This document shows, one piece after another, positions 21,688-29,549 of a stretch of 39,155 nucleotides of DNA. The notes below the pieces were generated by a model. The model searched no databases. It had not been told where the DNA came from and saw only the letters and a list, made by a program, of their open reading frames with translations. A program made the translations under genes and the position numbers. Every line of letters begins with the position of its first letter. Within the stretch, counting starts at the first letter, position 1. The DNA is from a virus: positions 1 to 39,155 of the IMG/VR virus record IMGVR_UViG_3300034105_001689, one strand, 5' to 3'.

Positions 21688-22446
21688 TTACTTTGAAAAG
21701 GTATTTTCATACTCATAAGCGATAATTGTTTTAATAACATTCTCACTTATATTATGTCTCTCACTAATATTTTGAATAGCTTTCTTAACCTTTTCATTTT
21801 CAAATATTTTTAGAGCTTTAATATCTCCTTGATTACAATATGGAAATTTTTGACATTTCTTTTTAACTTGAACAAACTTTCCTCCGGGTATTTGTGTCTT
21901 AGACTTTCCTCTCCAATCTTTTTTACTTTGAGATTTAGCCCAAGCGGCGGTAGTTTCATAAGAACCGGAAGAACCTGAACCTGTTGATTCAGTAGCCTCA
22001 ACTTTTTTAATATCACCCTCGTCACCTTCTCTTACACAATTAGGGACCATTCGTGTACCTTTCTTTTTCATACCCTTTTGTTCAAAACCTGTCCAACATT
22101 TTTCTTGCATCTCTTGTTTAGTTTCAGAGAATAATGGAGCCTCAAACCCTCCTGCGGAACCTGAACCGGTAGATTCAGATGTTTCACTATCTTCACCCAT
22201 TATTGGTAGTCCCATTGTTAATTTACCTGTTGGTGTTTTAAGTTTACTCTTACCCACTAATTTGCCGATATCAACCTTTTTCATTGGTTTTTTAATTATT
22301 TTATTATTATTTTCCGGGATTTCATTTTTAAATTCGTTAGCTGCAACCGCCGCATCAATACCACCACTAGTAATTGTAGACAATTTTCCCATTTCAGTTG
22401 ACATAGCGCTTTTCAAATCAGTCCCAATACTTTCTTTTAGTCTCAT
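21688..22446 (-). CDS. Putative structural protein with Ser/Gly-rich repeats
   Basis: A 252-residue protein. It contains two related low-complexity linkers (ESTGSGSAGGFE and ESTGSGSSGSYE), Cys in pairs after each (EKCWTGFEQK; NCVREGDE; KKKCQKFPYCNQGD), and a C-terminal helical hairpin (KKAIQNISERHNISENVIKT). I read it as two linker-joined small modules and a helical end. No family recognised; its place next to the putative head-core gene suggests a virion protein. It starts three bases after the upstream gene. Confidence 0.55.
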   Translation of the reverse strand: MRLKESIGTDLKSAMSTEMGKLSTITSGGIDAAVAANEFKNEIPENNNKIIKKPMKKVDIGKLVGKSKLKTPTGKLTMGLPIMGEDSETSESTGSGSAGGFEAPLFSETKQEMQEKCWTGFEQKGMKKKGTRMVPNCVREGDEGDIKKVEATESTGSGSSGSYETTAAWAKSQSKKDWRGKSKTQIPGGKFVQVKKKCQKFPYCNQGDIKALKIFENEKVKKAIQNISERHNISENVIKTIIAYEYENTFSK

Positions 22447-22449
22447 ATG

Positions 22450-22695
22450 TTATGCGTTTTTAAGTCTTGGTTCCCAATAACTTCTATTCATCCACATAAA
22501 TTGGTAGAACTCACGGAACATTCTTAATGTAATATCTTTAACATCCCCCTCAAGTTTACCTCGTTTAAGTTCTTTGGAAATAACATCTATTAGTTTATTT
22601 TCATATTGTTGCATAGTATTACTCCCAAAGAAATCTTTAATTTCTTTACGAACTAACGTTTCAATCTCCTTTTTATCTGTTGTAGTTAGTGACAT
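22450..22695 (-). CDS. Hypothetical helical protein, 81 residues
   Basis: No family recognised. Helical, charged start (TTTDKKEIETLVRKEIKDFF) and an aromatic-rich end (FREFYQFMWMNRSYWEPRLK) that could pack on a partner. It follows the spanin-like gene by one base and precedes the Ser/Gly-repeat gene by three. Confidence 0.6.
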   Translation of the reverse strand: MSLTTTDKKEIETLVRKEIKDFFGSNTMQQYENKLIDVISKELKRGKLEGDVKDITLRMFREFYQFMWMNRSYWEPRLKNA

Positions 22696-22696
22696 A

Positions 22697-23137
22697 TTAT
22701 CTTACAATTAATAAATACGAAGTTGTTAATATACCAACAAATGTTCCCACTTTGTATAAAAAAGTTTTAACCCTCATTTGTTTTATTTCTTTTTTCAAAT
22801 CATTAGTCATATTTCTAAATTCATCAACCTGTAATCCTTGTTGACTAATAATAAATTGATTATTCTTATCTTTGGATTCTAATAAAGAAATGATAGTATC
22901 CTTTTGAGATTCTCTAGATTCTAACTTTATAACTTTTTCTTGAGTTAATTTTAACTCTAATTCACAACCTTCACCTCTAACAATATCTTTTATCGCTAGT
23001 CTAGCTGTCGATGGTTTTAACTTAACTCTTGTTGTATCACTAATTACCTGATTTTGGGGTTGGTTGTTCGTATTTGTTTGTGAAAAACAACTCAAGCTCA
23101 CTGTCAGGAATATTATCAACGTTATTAACTTTCTCAT
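22697..23137 (-). CDS. Putative unimolecular-spanin-like envelope protein
   Basis: A 146-residue protein with an N-terminal export signal (MRKLITLIIFLTVSLSCFSQ), where Cys17 could be a lipid-attachment Cys of the relaxed Bacteroidetes type, or FSQ a signal-peptidase I site. A periplasmic coiled coil follows (about 55-115, LELKLTQEKVIKLESRESQK), and a C-terminal membrane helix (TFVGILTTSYLLIV) with almost nothing behind it. Outer-membrane anchor, coiled coil, and inner-membrane tail is the layout of a u-spanin such as T1 gp11, which fuses the membranes in the last step of lysis. It overlaps the next spanin-like gene by 98 bases. Confidence 0.55.
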   Translation of the reverse strand: MRKLITLIIFLTVSLSCFSQTNTNNQPQNQVISDTTRVKLKPSTARLAIKDIVRGEGCELELKLTQEKVIKLESRESQKDTIISLLESKDKNNQFIISQQGLQVDEFRNMTNDLKKEIKQMRVKTFLYKVGTFVGILTTSYLLIVR

Positions 23138-23411
23138 TTGTTTGTTTTTTAATTACTGTTATGTTTTTATCAATGTGATGGATTTCATTACTGATAGTTG
23201 TTACATTTTCTTTTACCTCACCAATTTTAGTGTTAATTTGTTTATTAACAACTTGTGAGGAATCAATTTTTGTTTGGATATTTTCAATTTTTTTCCCATA
23301 ACCTTTAACATCCGTTTTTATTGTATTGGTTGTGAAAATATTCCACCCTACCAAACAGGCAATAATTACCAATAAAATAATACCATCTTTATTTTTACTA
23401 ATATCTTCCAT
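23040..23411 (-). CDS. Putative inner-membrane spanin-like coiled-coil protein
   Basis: A 123-residue protein with one N-terminal membrane helix (about 11-28, GIILLVIIACLVGWNIFT) and a long periplasmic coiled coil of Ile/Val/Asn/Lys heptads (about 38-95), the layout of Rz-type i-spanins. Its 3' end overlaps the export-signal gene downstream in another frame by 98 bases, an arrangement reminiscent of Rz/Rz1. It lies one base after the gene at 23411-24028 in the endolysin operon. An alternative is a general membrane tether; sequence similarity to known spanins was not seen. Confidence 0.5.
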   Translation of the reverse strand: MEDISKNKDGIILLVIIACLVGWNIFTTNTIKTDVKGYGKKIENIQTKIDSSQVVNKQINTKIGEVKENVTTISNEIHHIDKNITVIKKQTNEKVNNVDNIPDSELELFFTNKYEQPTPKSGN

Positions 23412-24028
23412 TATTCTTCAGTTTTAATTGTTTTCTTTCTTGATGATAATACAGCCGCCCATTTTGATTTGAATTTCTCGTAATAAGTTTTTAATTTAGT
23501 AATTAACGCGATGAATTCATTATCAGCGTTTAACATTTCTCCATTGATGTAAACACCATTTTCTTCACCTATCGAAAAGAAAAATTCAATATCAAATTCA
23601 ATAAGTTTCCCGGACCATTCAACATTATTGGAATATACGTTTAATTTATTAAAATCAACCATATCAGAAACGTTAGAAACAAACTCATCCATTGTTTCTT
23701 GAAACGCTATCTTCTCATCTGTCGTTAACTCTAAATCTGTTTGTTCTTTTCCGTGTAAAACCAATAATCCACCGGAAATTCTATACGCTTGCTTTTTATC
23801 ATCCTCAGATTCAAGTTCTTCTTCAGTATCAGCGGTATCATAATCAATTTTGTCCTCAACAGATTTAGTCACATTAACTTTTGATGTAACATTATTATCT
23901 GTCAAATCAACACCCTGTTCTGTCAATAACCCATATTGTCTACGGATATCTTCATTTACATTATTATCCCCCAATAATCTTCGAGAAACATTTAATAATT
24001 GTTTAATTTCGTCGTGTGAATTATTCAT
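23411..24028 (-). CDS. Putative virion-internal protein with tag-like N-terminus, 205 residues
   Basis: Residues 26-38 (EDIRRQYGLLTEQ) closely match the peptidoglycan-binding protein at 3277-3633 (RDIRSRYGLVNEQ) and end in LLTE, a possible prohead-protease site. The middle is acidic (DTADTEEELESEDDKKQAYR) and the C-terminal part looks like a folded alpha/beta domain with a basic end (LSSRKKTIKTEE). No family recognised. It sits between endolysin and spanin-like genes, overlapping the endolysin gene by eight bases, so it is made with the lysis proteins, yet the tag suggests it is processed with the head. Confidence 0.6.
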   Translation of the reverse strand: MNNSHDEIKQLLNVSRRLLGDNNVNEDIRRQYGLLTEQGVDLTDNNVTSKVNVTKSVEDKIDYDTADTEEELESEDDKKQAYRISGGLLVLHGKEQTDLELTTDEKIAFQETMDEFVSNVSDMVDFNKLNVYSNNVEWSGKLIEFDIEFFFSIGEENGVYINGEMLNADNEFIALITKLKTYYEKFKSKWAAVLSSRKKTIKTEE

Positions 24029-24617
24029 TTTCTATTTTTTTTAAAAGTTCATTAAATTTAAATGCCGGACTAACATCGGTATAATCAACACCAAAATTAC
24101 TTTTAGTTACAATCCCACAATATTTTTCAATCCCGCTTATTTTTGTGTTATGTTCAACAATTTGTGATTTAATCTTTACACTTTCAAACAATTCCTTACA
24201 TAATAACCCAAGATTATCAACTTGAGTTTCAGTATATGGTTGCCAAAAAAAGTAATCTCTCCACTTTTTTTCAAACACGCTACCCTTATAAATATCCCCA
24301 ATCCAGTTAATGTAATGGTCAGTTAGTGGTTCTTTTTGTAACCACCCTAAATTTTCTAATGATATGATAATTGAATTACGATTTATATTGGGGTCTTTGA
24401 AGTATTCCGAGTGTTCGGTGTTTCCCAATAATTGTATAATTTTACCCTCCCGGGTAATAATGTAGTTAGGAATTCTTTTAAAACCCCCGTTAAAACGAAA
24501 CTTCAACGACTGAAGATAGTCGTTGATGTTTCTTGATGTGTGTGTAAGTATTATTTGGTGTTTCTTTTTTTGTTTTCCAACAGGTTTGAATTCACCATAT
24601 TTAATTATGTCTATCAT
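24021..24617 (-). CDS. N-acetylmuramoyl-L-alanine amidase (endolysin)
   Basis: A 198-residue amidase_2/PGRP-type enzyme that cuts the bond between MurNAc and L-alanine in peptidoglycan. The zinc ligands can be placed at His26 (IILTHTS), His156 (VEHNTK) and Cys167 (IEKYCG), the His/His/Cys set of T7 lysozyme; the strand IPNYIITREGKIIQLLGNTE and SIIISLENLGW are the usual core. There is no signal peptide, so it needs a holin to reach the wall. A perfect 9-base inverted repeat lies within the coding region near the 5' end (24503-24526). The spanin-like genes follow downstream in the same operon. Confidence 0.82.
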   Translation of the reverse strand: MIDIIKYGEFKPVGKQKKKHQIILTHTSRNINDYLQSLKFRFNGGFKRIPNYIITREGKIIQLLGNTEHSEYFKDPNINRNSIIISLENLGWLQKEPLTDHYINWIGDIYKGSVFEKKWRDYFFWQPYTETQVDNLGLLCKELFESVKIKSQIVEHNTKISGIEKYCGIVTKSNFGVDYTDVSPAFKFNELLKKIENE

Positions 24618-24635
24618 TCCATATAGATTAATGTT

Positions 24636-25397
24636 TTATGGTTTAACGTAACTTAACCTATTTGGACGTGGTGGTTCGTGTGTGTCCATTCCCGGACTAA
24701 CATATTCATCTTTTATATCAATAGATTCTGATTGATAAACTGGAATTTCAACTATTTTCTCAACCTCAACTATTTTCTCAACCTCAACTATTTTTTCAAC
24801 CTCAACAATTTTTTCAACCTCAACAATTTTTTCAACCTCAACAATTTTTTCAACTTCTACCGGAACTTCTTTAATTACCTCTTTTTCTACAATAACTTCT
24901 TTAATTATCTCTTTTACCTCTTCCTTATCAGTTTTACCATCATCGTATTTGGTGAAGAAATGTAAAGAAGTCAATGAAATAATTGGAAGTAACCCACCTT
25001 CTAAAAACGCTAACCATCTTTTCATCGTAATAACATCATTAGCTTTTGAACCTAACATTTCCCATACCGGTCCGGTTAATTCCATCCAAGATTTAAATAA
25101 TTCACCTGTTTCATCAATTTCTTTATAACAGAAAAAGATATTACCAATCATTTGGATGAATGTTATTAATCCAAACATAAACCACACACCACCTTTAATT
25201 TTGTTGGTAGCGGCAACCAATGCTGTCATAGCACCAATCTCAATAGCTATCGATAAGTAAATTGCCCAACTTATTGGGTTGGCTAAATTATACCAAGAAA
25301 CAACGTGTGATATTGATATTCCCGCAACCAATAAAATTGGGACTAAGAACATTGCTCTATTTGGGTGTTCAATAACCCAATTCCATATTTTCTTCAT
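24636..25397 (-). CDS. Polytopic membrane protein with VEKIVE repeat tail
   Basis: A 253-residue protein with about four membrane helices (near residues 14-33, 42-64, 71-90 and 134-150), then a tail of Glu/Val/Lys repeats: IKEVIVEKEVIKEVPVEV and six copies of a six-residue VEKIVE unit, ending in a polar segment. The tail would form an extended beta or helical rod in the cytoplasm or periplasm. The holin of the endolysin next door is a candidate role, though the helix count and tail are unusual for a holin. Its ATG overlaps the stop of the upstream gene. Confidence 0.6.
   Translation of the reverse strand: MKKIWNWVIEHPNRAMFLVPILLVAGISISHVVSWYNLANPISWAIYLSIAIEIGAMTALVAATNKIKGGVWFMFGLITFIQMIGNIFFCYKEIDETGELFKSWMELTGPVWEMLGSKANDVITMKRWLAFLEGGLLPIISLTSLHFFTKYDDGKTDKEEVKEIIKEVIVEKEVIKEVPVEVEKIVEVEKIVEVEKIVEVEKIVEVEKIVEVEKIVEIPVYQSESIDIKDEYVSPGMDTHEPPRPNRLSYVKP
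24749..24858. repeat. 18-bp tandem repeat, about six copies
   Basis: Repeats of an 18-base unit (plus strand CTATTTTCTCAACCTCAA with T/C and T/A variants) coding for VEKIVE on the minus strand. The copies differ only at third codon positions, so expansion is recent or actively maintained. Confidence 0.85.
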
Positions 25398-25666
25398 TAT
25401 TTTTCTAATTTAGATATTTCTTGGTCAATCTCAGTTTGTCTATTAACATCTAATATTTTTCTATCTGACGCTTGAATAGCTCTTTTCTCTGATTTAAGAC
25501 CTTCAATCTTTATTTCTTTAATAAGTTTAACCGATAATGAATCAACACTATCGTTAACATTTTGAATTTTTGTGTTAGTTGTACAGGTTTTGAAGAAAAT
25601 GATTACCACAAGTAAAAACATTATTCTAACACCCCAAGCATCAATAAAATTTAATATTGCTTTCAT
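25397..25666 (-). CDS. Membrane-anchored coiled-coil protein, 89 residues
   Basis: I start at the ATG at 25666 (the frame is open to 25690) because a terminator of the upstream sigma gene ends at 25696. The product has one membrane helix (about 10-26, WGVRIMFLLVVIIFFKTC) and a charged coiled coil behind it. I have the impression that such proteins (FIDAWGVRIMFLLVVIIF start) are common in flavobacterial phages, next to the VEKIVE-type membrane protein. Function unknown; a spanin or lysis-regulator role is possible. Confidence 0.6.
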   Translation of the reverse strand: MKAILNFIDAWGVRIMFLLVVIIFFKTCTTNTKIQNVNDSVDSLSVKLIKEIKIEGLKSEKRAIQASDRKILDVNRQTEIDQEISKLEK

Positions 25667-25695
25667 AATTTTTTGTATTAGTTTTATCATAAAAG

Positions 25696-25728
25696 TAAAA
25701 AACCTTCTATCATAATAAATAGAAGGTT
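25696..25728 (-). terminator. Rho-independent terminator after the sigma factor gene
   Basis: Perfect AACCTTCTAT/ATAGAAGGTT stem (25701-25710 with 25719-25728), loop CATAATAA, followed on the minus strand by a T-run. Confidence 0.85.
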
Positions 25729-25737
25729 GTAAAGTTT

Positions 25738-26538
25738 TTACATATAATCGTATAATATTGAACTATCATTCCTTAATTTCCGTAAGGCTTTCTCTTTAAT
25801 TTGTCTAACACGTTCTTTTGTTAGGTTAAAGTCACCACCAATGTCTTCAAGAGTTCTTGGTGTCCCGGTAAGCCCATAATAGTCTCCCACAATAACTTTT
25901 TCTCTATCATCCAAAACATTCAACAGTGAATGTAATTGTCTTTTTAATTCATCCTTGGTATCAAAAACTTCGTCAGGCATATCTGCTTGGTCGTTTCTAA
26001 CAATATCAACAAGAGTGTCCCCATCTTCATTAATACTCATATCTAACCAAACCATTGATGGTAGATTTTGAAACTTGTCCTCCAACTTACCACCGTTGGA
26101 TTCAATCGCTTTCTTGGCTCTATGTAAATCCTGAACCACATTAACAGGTAGTCGGATGGTTCTCGCATTATCATTTAATGACTGAAGGATTGATTGTTTA
26201 ACCCACCATACCGCGTAAGATATAAATCTAAGGTTCTTAGACCAATCAAAATTTTGGATGGCTTTCATTAATCCTAAATTACCCTCAGCAATTAAGTCAG
26301 GAAAGTCTAATCCTTGATTTTGATATTGTTTTGCCACGGTAATAACAAAACGTAAGTTACCTTCCAATAGTTCTTGGTTTACCTCATCAATCTCCCTTGG
26401 GGATAAAGTACCGGATGTAATCATCTTAGATAATTCTTTCTCTCTTTCCGGTGTCATTACCTTAATTTTACGGATGTCCTTTAAATACAGGTTTATTTCT
26501 TCTTGATTAATTGGAATACCTGAGCTCTTTTCTTTCAT
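25738..26538 (-). CDS. Phage-encoded sigma-70 family factor
   Basis: A 266-residue sigma factor close in pattern to primary sigma factors but short. It has region 1.2 (EEINLYLKDIRKIKVMTPER), region 2 with the core-binding and -10-reading helices (LRFVITVAKQYQNQGLDFPD, FISYAVWWVKQSILQSLNDN, ARTIRLPVNV), a reduced region 3, and region 4 (TLEDIGGDFNLTKERVRQIK) with its helix-turn-helix for the -35 region. The large region 1.1 is missing. Together with host RNA polymerase core it could direct the phage promoters, host-type or the ATATTTATAA class. It is co-transcribed with the unknown gene just upstream, behind a host-type promoter, and ends with a strong terminator. Confidence 0.93.
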   Translation of the reverse strand: MKEKSSGIPINQEEINLYLKDIRKIKVMTPEREKELSKMITSGTLSPREIDEVNQELLEGNLRFVITVAKQYQNQGLDFPDLIAEGNLGLMKAIQNFDWSKNLRFISYAVWWVKQSILQSLNDNARTIRLPVNVVQDLHRAKKAIESNGGKLEDKFQNLPSMVWLDMSINEDGDTLVDIVRNDQADMPDEVFDTKDELKRQLHSLLNVLDDREKVIVGDYYGLTGTPRTLEDIGGDFNLTKERVRQIKEKALRKLRNDSSILYDYM

Positions 26539-26539
26539 A

Positions 26540-27109
26540 TTAATTTGAGTATTTGTTTAATTGTGTTAATTCTTTTTCTGTTAGCGAATTTAAACCTTTT
26601 TCTTTAATTTTATCTAACAATTGGTCTAAAGATGGATTACGTGTTTTATTTTTAATTTTTTCAATATCATCTTCCTCATCGTAATCAAAGTCAAAGTCGT
26701 CAATGTTTAACATAAAACTTTCTTTAATCTCATCTTGTATCATTTTTCGCACCTCAAATTCAGTTTTATCAGAAAGTTTAGATTTTTCTGACATAAAGTC
26801 ACTAATCCCATCGTTAAAAAGGTGTTCGGATATTTTTTTAGGTAAACCATATGACAAATTGTCAGACGTATAAGGTAGTAAGACATACATAATGTCCCCT
26901 ACACCTAAAATCATATCAATGTAGTCTTTCACATCCTGATGAGAATCCAATGTTGAGATTGTGAACACAGACGATTCCGGTCCAAAATAAAAATTAAGAT
27001 TTGGTGTGTCAGAAATAACACACAATTCTTCCGCGATTTGTTCTGTAAATTCTTTTGGGTTGTCGTTTTTTGCAAAGACAAATAAAATGTATTTGGTTAA
27101 ACCATTCAT
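26540..27109 (-). CDS. Hypothetical protein with acidic linker and LTEKEL tail, 189 residues
   Basis: The N-terminal 120 residues are an unrecognised alpha/beta domain (TKYILFVFAKNDNPKEFTEQ). Then come an acidic stretch (NIDDFDFDYDEEDDIEKI) and a C-terminal helical motif LDQLLDKIKEKGLNSLTEKE, similar to a short tail found on various Bacteroidetes proteins (the DUF6576-like end of some rhomboid proteases). The gene precedes the sigma factor by one base, so it could be a regulator or partner of it. Function unknown. Confidence 0.6.
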   Translation of the reverse strand: MNGLTKYILFVFAKNDNPKEFTEQIAEELCVISDTPNLNFYFGPESSVFTISTLDSHQDVKDYIDMILGVGDIMYVLLPYTSDNLSYGLPKKISEHLFNDGISDFMSEKSKLSDKTEFEVRKMIQDEIKESFMLNIDDFDFDYDEEDDIEKIKNKTRNPSLDQLLDKIKEKGLNSLTEKELTQLNKYSN

Positions 27110-27140
27110 ACTTTATACGTTTAAGTTATGTATTATGTTA

Positions 27141-27170
27141 CAAAGATAATAATAAAATTATGTTTCCCAA
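27141..27170 (-). promoter_or_regulatory. Bacteroidetes-type promoter (TTG-N19-TATCTTTG)
   Basis: Minus-strand TTG (27170-27168), 19 bases, TATCTTTG (27148-27141), before the ATG at 27109. It drives the sigma operon. Its TTG lies in the arm of the terminator of the upstream gene. Confidence 0.75.
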
Positions 27171-27188
27171 ACTTTTATTGGGAAACAT
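27160..27188 (-). terminator. Rho-independent terminator after the gp46-like gene
   Basis: Perfect 11-base-pair stem ATGTTTCCCAA (27160-27170) / TTGGGAAACAT (27178-27188) with a seven-base loop, followed on the minus strand by AATTTTATTATTA. It spans the stop of the gene at 27175. Confidence 0.8.
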
Positions 27189-29544
27189 AACTAATATTTT
27201 CTTCTTTTCTAATTCTCACTACATTATCCGCCCAATTTGTTACTAATGGGTTGTGTGTGATTACAAATATTTTCTCAAAATATTCTTTAATCTTATTAAA
27301 GAATTCTGACACCATCTCCAAGTTGTCGTTGGACATCTTTCCGAACACCTCATCAAATACAACAACATTTGCTCTTGGTAATGAACATATCTTACTCAAC
27401 ACGGCTCTCAACGCTAGTGAAGCGATACTTCTCTCATACCCGGAACCGGATGCCATCGGTTTCTCAACCTGAGTGTTGTTGTCTATCATAAGGAAGTCAA
27501 CCTCATTCTTATCATTAATCTTAACCTCTAATCTAAAGTGACAACTATCTTCCAATAGTCTTTGAAGTTCGCTATTAATAAGTGGCATCATCGTCTTCAT
27601 TATAAGTTTGGTCACACCATTCTTACCAAAGATTTCCAAATAGATTTTGTAGACTCTTTCTCTCTCCGCCTCTTCCGCAATCTTTCTAATTGTTTCCAAG
27701 TTAGAAGTTATCTTGGTAGTCAGGTTAGTCATTGTAAACTTATTGTTTGAGATACTAGTTTCAATAGTTTTCTTCTCACCCTCAAGTTCATCAATTCTAA
27801 TCCCCGCTTTAATTAACAATCCATCTGTCTTGTTGTTTTCAATAATCTTATCCTGAACTTCAGAGTATCTTTCCAATTTGGTTTTTAACGCATCAATCAT
27901 CAATTGGAAACGTTCTACACTTAATTCATATTTCTCTTTGATAAGTTTGTTTTTCTCATACTCATCAAACTCTTTTTTAAGATTAACAAAACTTAACTCT
28001 TTGATGGTTAAATCCTGCATTAACCCCTCTAATTCGACTTTGTGCGTGATAAAACCGGCAAGTCCACCAATTTTTGCGTTGGTAATTGCCGCATTCATTA
28101 GTTCAATACCACAATGTTCACATTTGATTCCACCATCAACCGAACTCTTAAGTTCTTCAATATTTTTAATCTTGGCGTTGTTCTCCGCTTGTTTGGTAAT
28201 CAAGTCCTTAATCTCTTGTTTTACCTCATCGTGTTTATCCTCGTGATAAAATTTGGATGGTTCAACAACCTTAACCCCATCTCTGTCAGAAATGGCTTTG
28301 GATTTCTGTAGGTCCAACCCATTAATTTCCTCTTGGACTTTATCCGGTGATACCAATGTTAAATCTCTATCAATATTGTGTTTGGATTTTAACAATCCAT
28401 CACGATACTCCTGACCCTTAAGGATTCTTGCTTTAGCATCTTCCAATTGAGTATCTAACGTAAGATTACTCTCCGTTAGAGTATCAATCGTTTCTTGACT
28501 AGTTTGGTTATCTGTTTTAAGTTCTTCAGAGTTATAGATGTTTGATAACATTCCTTTGGAGAAGTCACTATAAATTTCTTTGGCAGCTTCTTCCTTTCGT
28601 TTAAGAAAATCCAACCCCATAAACCTTGAAAGAACTTGACCCCTCGCCGTAGGTTTGGCATCTATTAGTTCTTCCAAGTTGGTGGCAGTTGTTAGGATGG
28701 TCATTAAGAAGTCCTCTTTGGTCCCGATAGATGTTTTGATAAACGCCTCGGTCTCTCTTCGTTGTTCTCCGGTGAAGTTCTGCAAACTACCATCAGACAA
28801 TCTTTTATAGAAGTCCAACTCGGTCTTAACCGTCCATTCATTTTTCTTTGATAACTTTCTCTCAATATTTCTCAATATGATATACTCCTCACCATCGATT
28901 GTAATCTCACCTTTTACGGCGACTTTGTTTCTCTCTGTAAACCTGTTGAATATTTCCTCCGCCTTTGATGTCTTGGTTGTCTCATTAAAGAATAAGAACA
29001 TAAGTAAATCAACAGTAAGAACTGTCTTACCCCCAAAGTTAGGTGGGTTTGACTCCACAACCGTAATCCCATCACACTTCTCAAAATCTATCTTCTGATT
29101 CTCACCATAGGATAAAAAGTTTGAGAACTCAATGTTTTTGATATACCATCTCTTAAACGGAGTGGCATCGGTTTGGTCCTGTAACAATTTGTTATCCACA
29201 ATACTATTAAGTTGGTAGATATCATCGTAGTGTTCCATATTCCCTTTTGACTCCAAGAATGAACGAACTAACTCTAATTGATAGTTCTCATCCAAGATGT
29301 TAAAGGATATGTCTACGGTATGTGTGGTGTCGTCAGCAACCTTTGTCTTTGTAATAACATTAACATTGGTTGTGTTGTACTTTTTTTGAAAGTAATGACG
29401 AACACTTTTTATTTTTTCTTGTGTAAAGTTTTCAGCATAGTCCTCCCATACAATCTGTAGGTAAGGATTATCAAAACTTGTGATATCTAAATCTTTTATC
29501 ATTATTGTGTAATTAAATTCTATTTGGGGATTGAATAAATCCAT
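27175..29544 (-). CDS. SbcC/Rad50-type recombination ATPase (T4 gp46-like)
   Basis: A 789-residue SMC-type ATPase. Walker A is NPPNFGGKT at about 166-174, preceded by an unusual 130-residue N-terminal extension. Long coiled coils flank a zinc hook CEHC at 475-478. The ABC signature is GSGYERSIASLALR near 700 and Walker B VVVFDEVFG at 727-735, followed by the His of VITHNPL. With the gp47-like nuclease at 32046-32831 it would form the complex that resects DNA ends for recombination-dependent replication. An internal ATG at 29502 (MIKDLDITSFDN) may be the true start; the one given leaves five bases to the upstream gene. Confidence 0.92.
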   Translation of the reverse strand: MDLFNPQIEFNYTIMIKDLDITSFDNPYLQIVWEDYAENFTQEKIKSVRHYFQKKYNTTNVNVITKTKVADDTTHTVDISFNILDENYQLELVRSFLESKGNMEHYDDIYQLNSIVDNKLLQDQTDATPFKRWYIKNIEFSNFLSYGENQKIDFEKCDGITVVESNPPNFGGKTVLTVDLLMFLFFNETTKTSKAEEIFNRFTERNKVAVKGEITIDGEEYIILRNIERKLSKKNEWTVKTELDFYKRLSDGSLQNFTGEQRRETEAFIKTSIGTKEDFLMTILTTATNLEELIDAKPTARGQVLSRFMGLDFLKRKEEAAKEIYSDFSKGMLSNIYNSEELKTDNQTSQETIDTLTESNLTLDTQLEDAKARILKGQEYRDGLLKSKHNIDRDLTLVSPDKVQEEINGLDLQKSKAISDRDGVKVVEPSKFYHEDKHDEVKQEIKDLITKQAENNAKIKNIEELKSSVDGGIKCEHCGIELMNAAITNAKIGGLAGFITHKVELEGLMQDLTIKELSFVNLKKEFDEYEKNKLIKEKYELSVERFQLMIDALKTKLERYSEVQDKIIENNKTDGLLIKAGIRIDELEGEKKTIETSISNNKFTMTNLTTKITSNLETIRKIAEEAERERVYKIYLEIFGKNGVTKLIMKTMMPLINSELQRLLEDSCHFRLEVKINDKNEVDFLMIDNNTQVEKPMASGSGYERSIASLALRAVLSKICSLPRANVVVFDEVFGKMSNDNLEMVSEFFNKIKEYFEKIFVITHNPLVTNWADNVVRIRKEENISYVSQ

Positions 29545-29549
29545 TTGTT

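Noticed and set aside
24732-24965. Plus-strand frame of Asn/Phe repeats
   Set aside because: It is the shadow of the VEKIVE repeat of the membrane protein on the minus strand.
27251-29460. Several plus-strand frames within the gp46-like gene
   Set aside because: All lie inside a long minus-strand gene with complete Walker, hook and signature motifs; their products show no family and unlikely composition.
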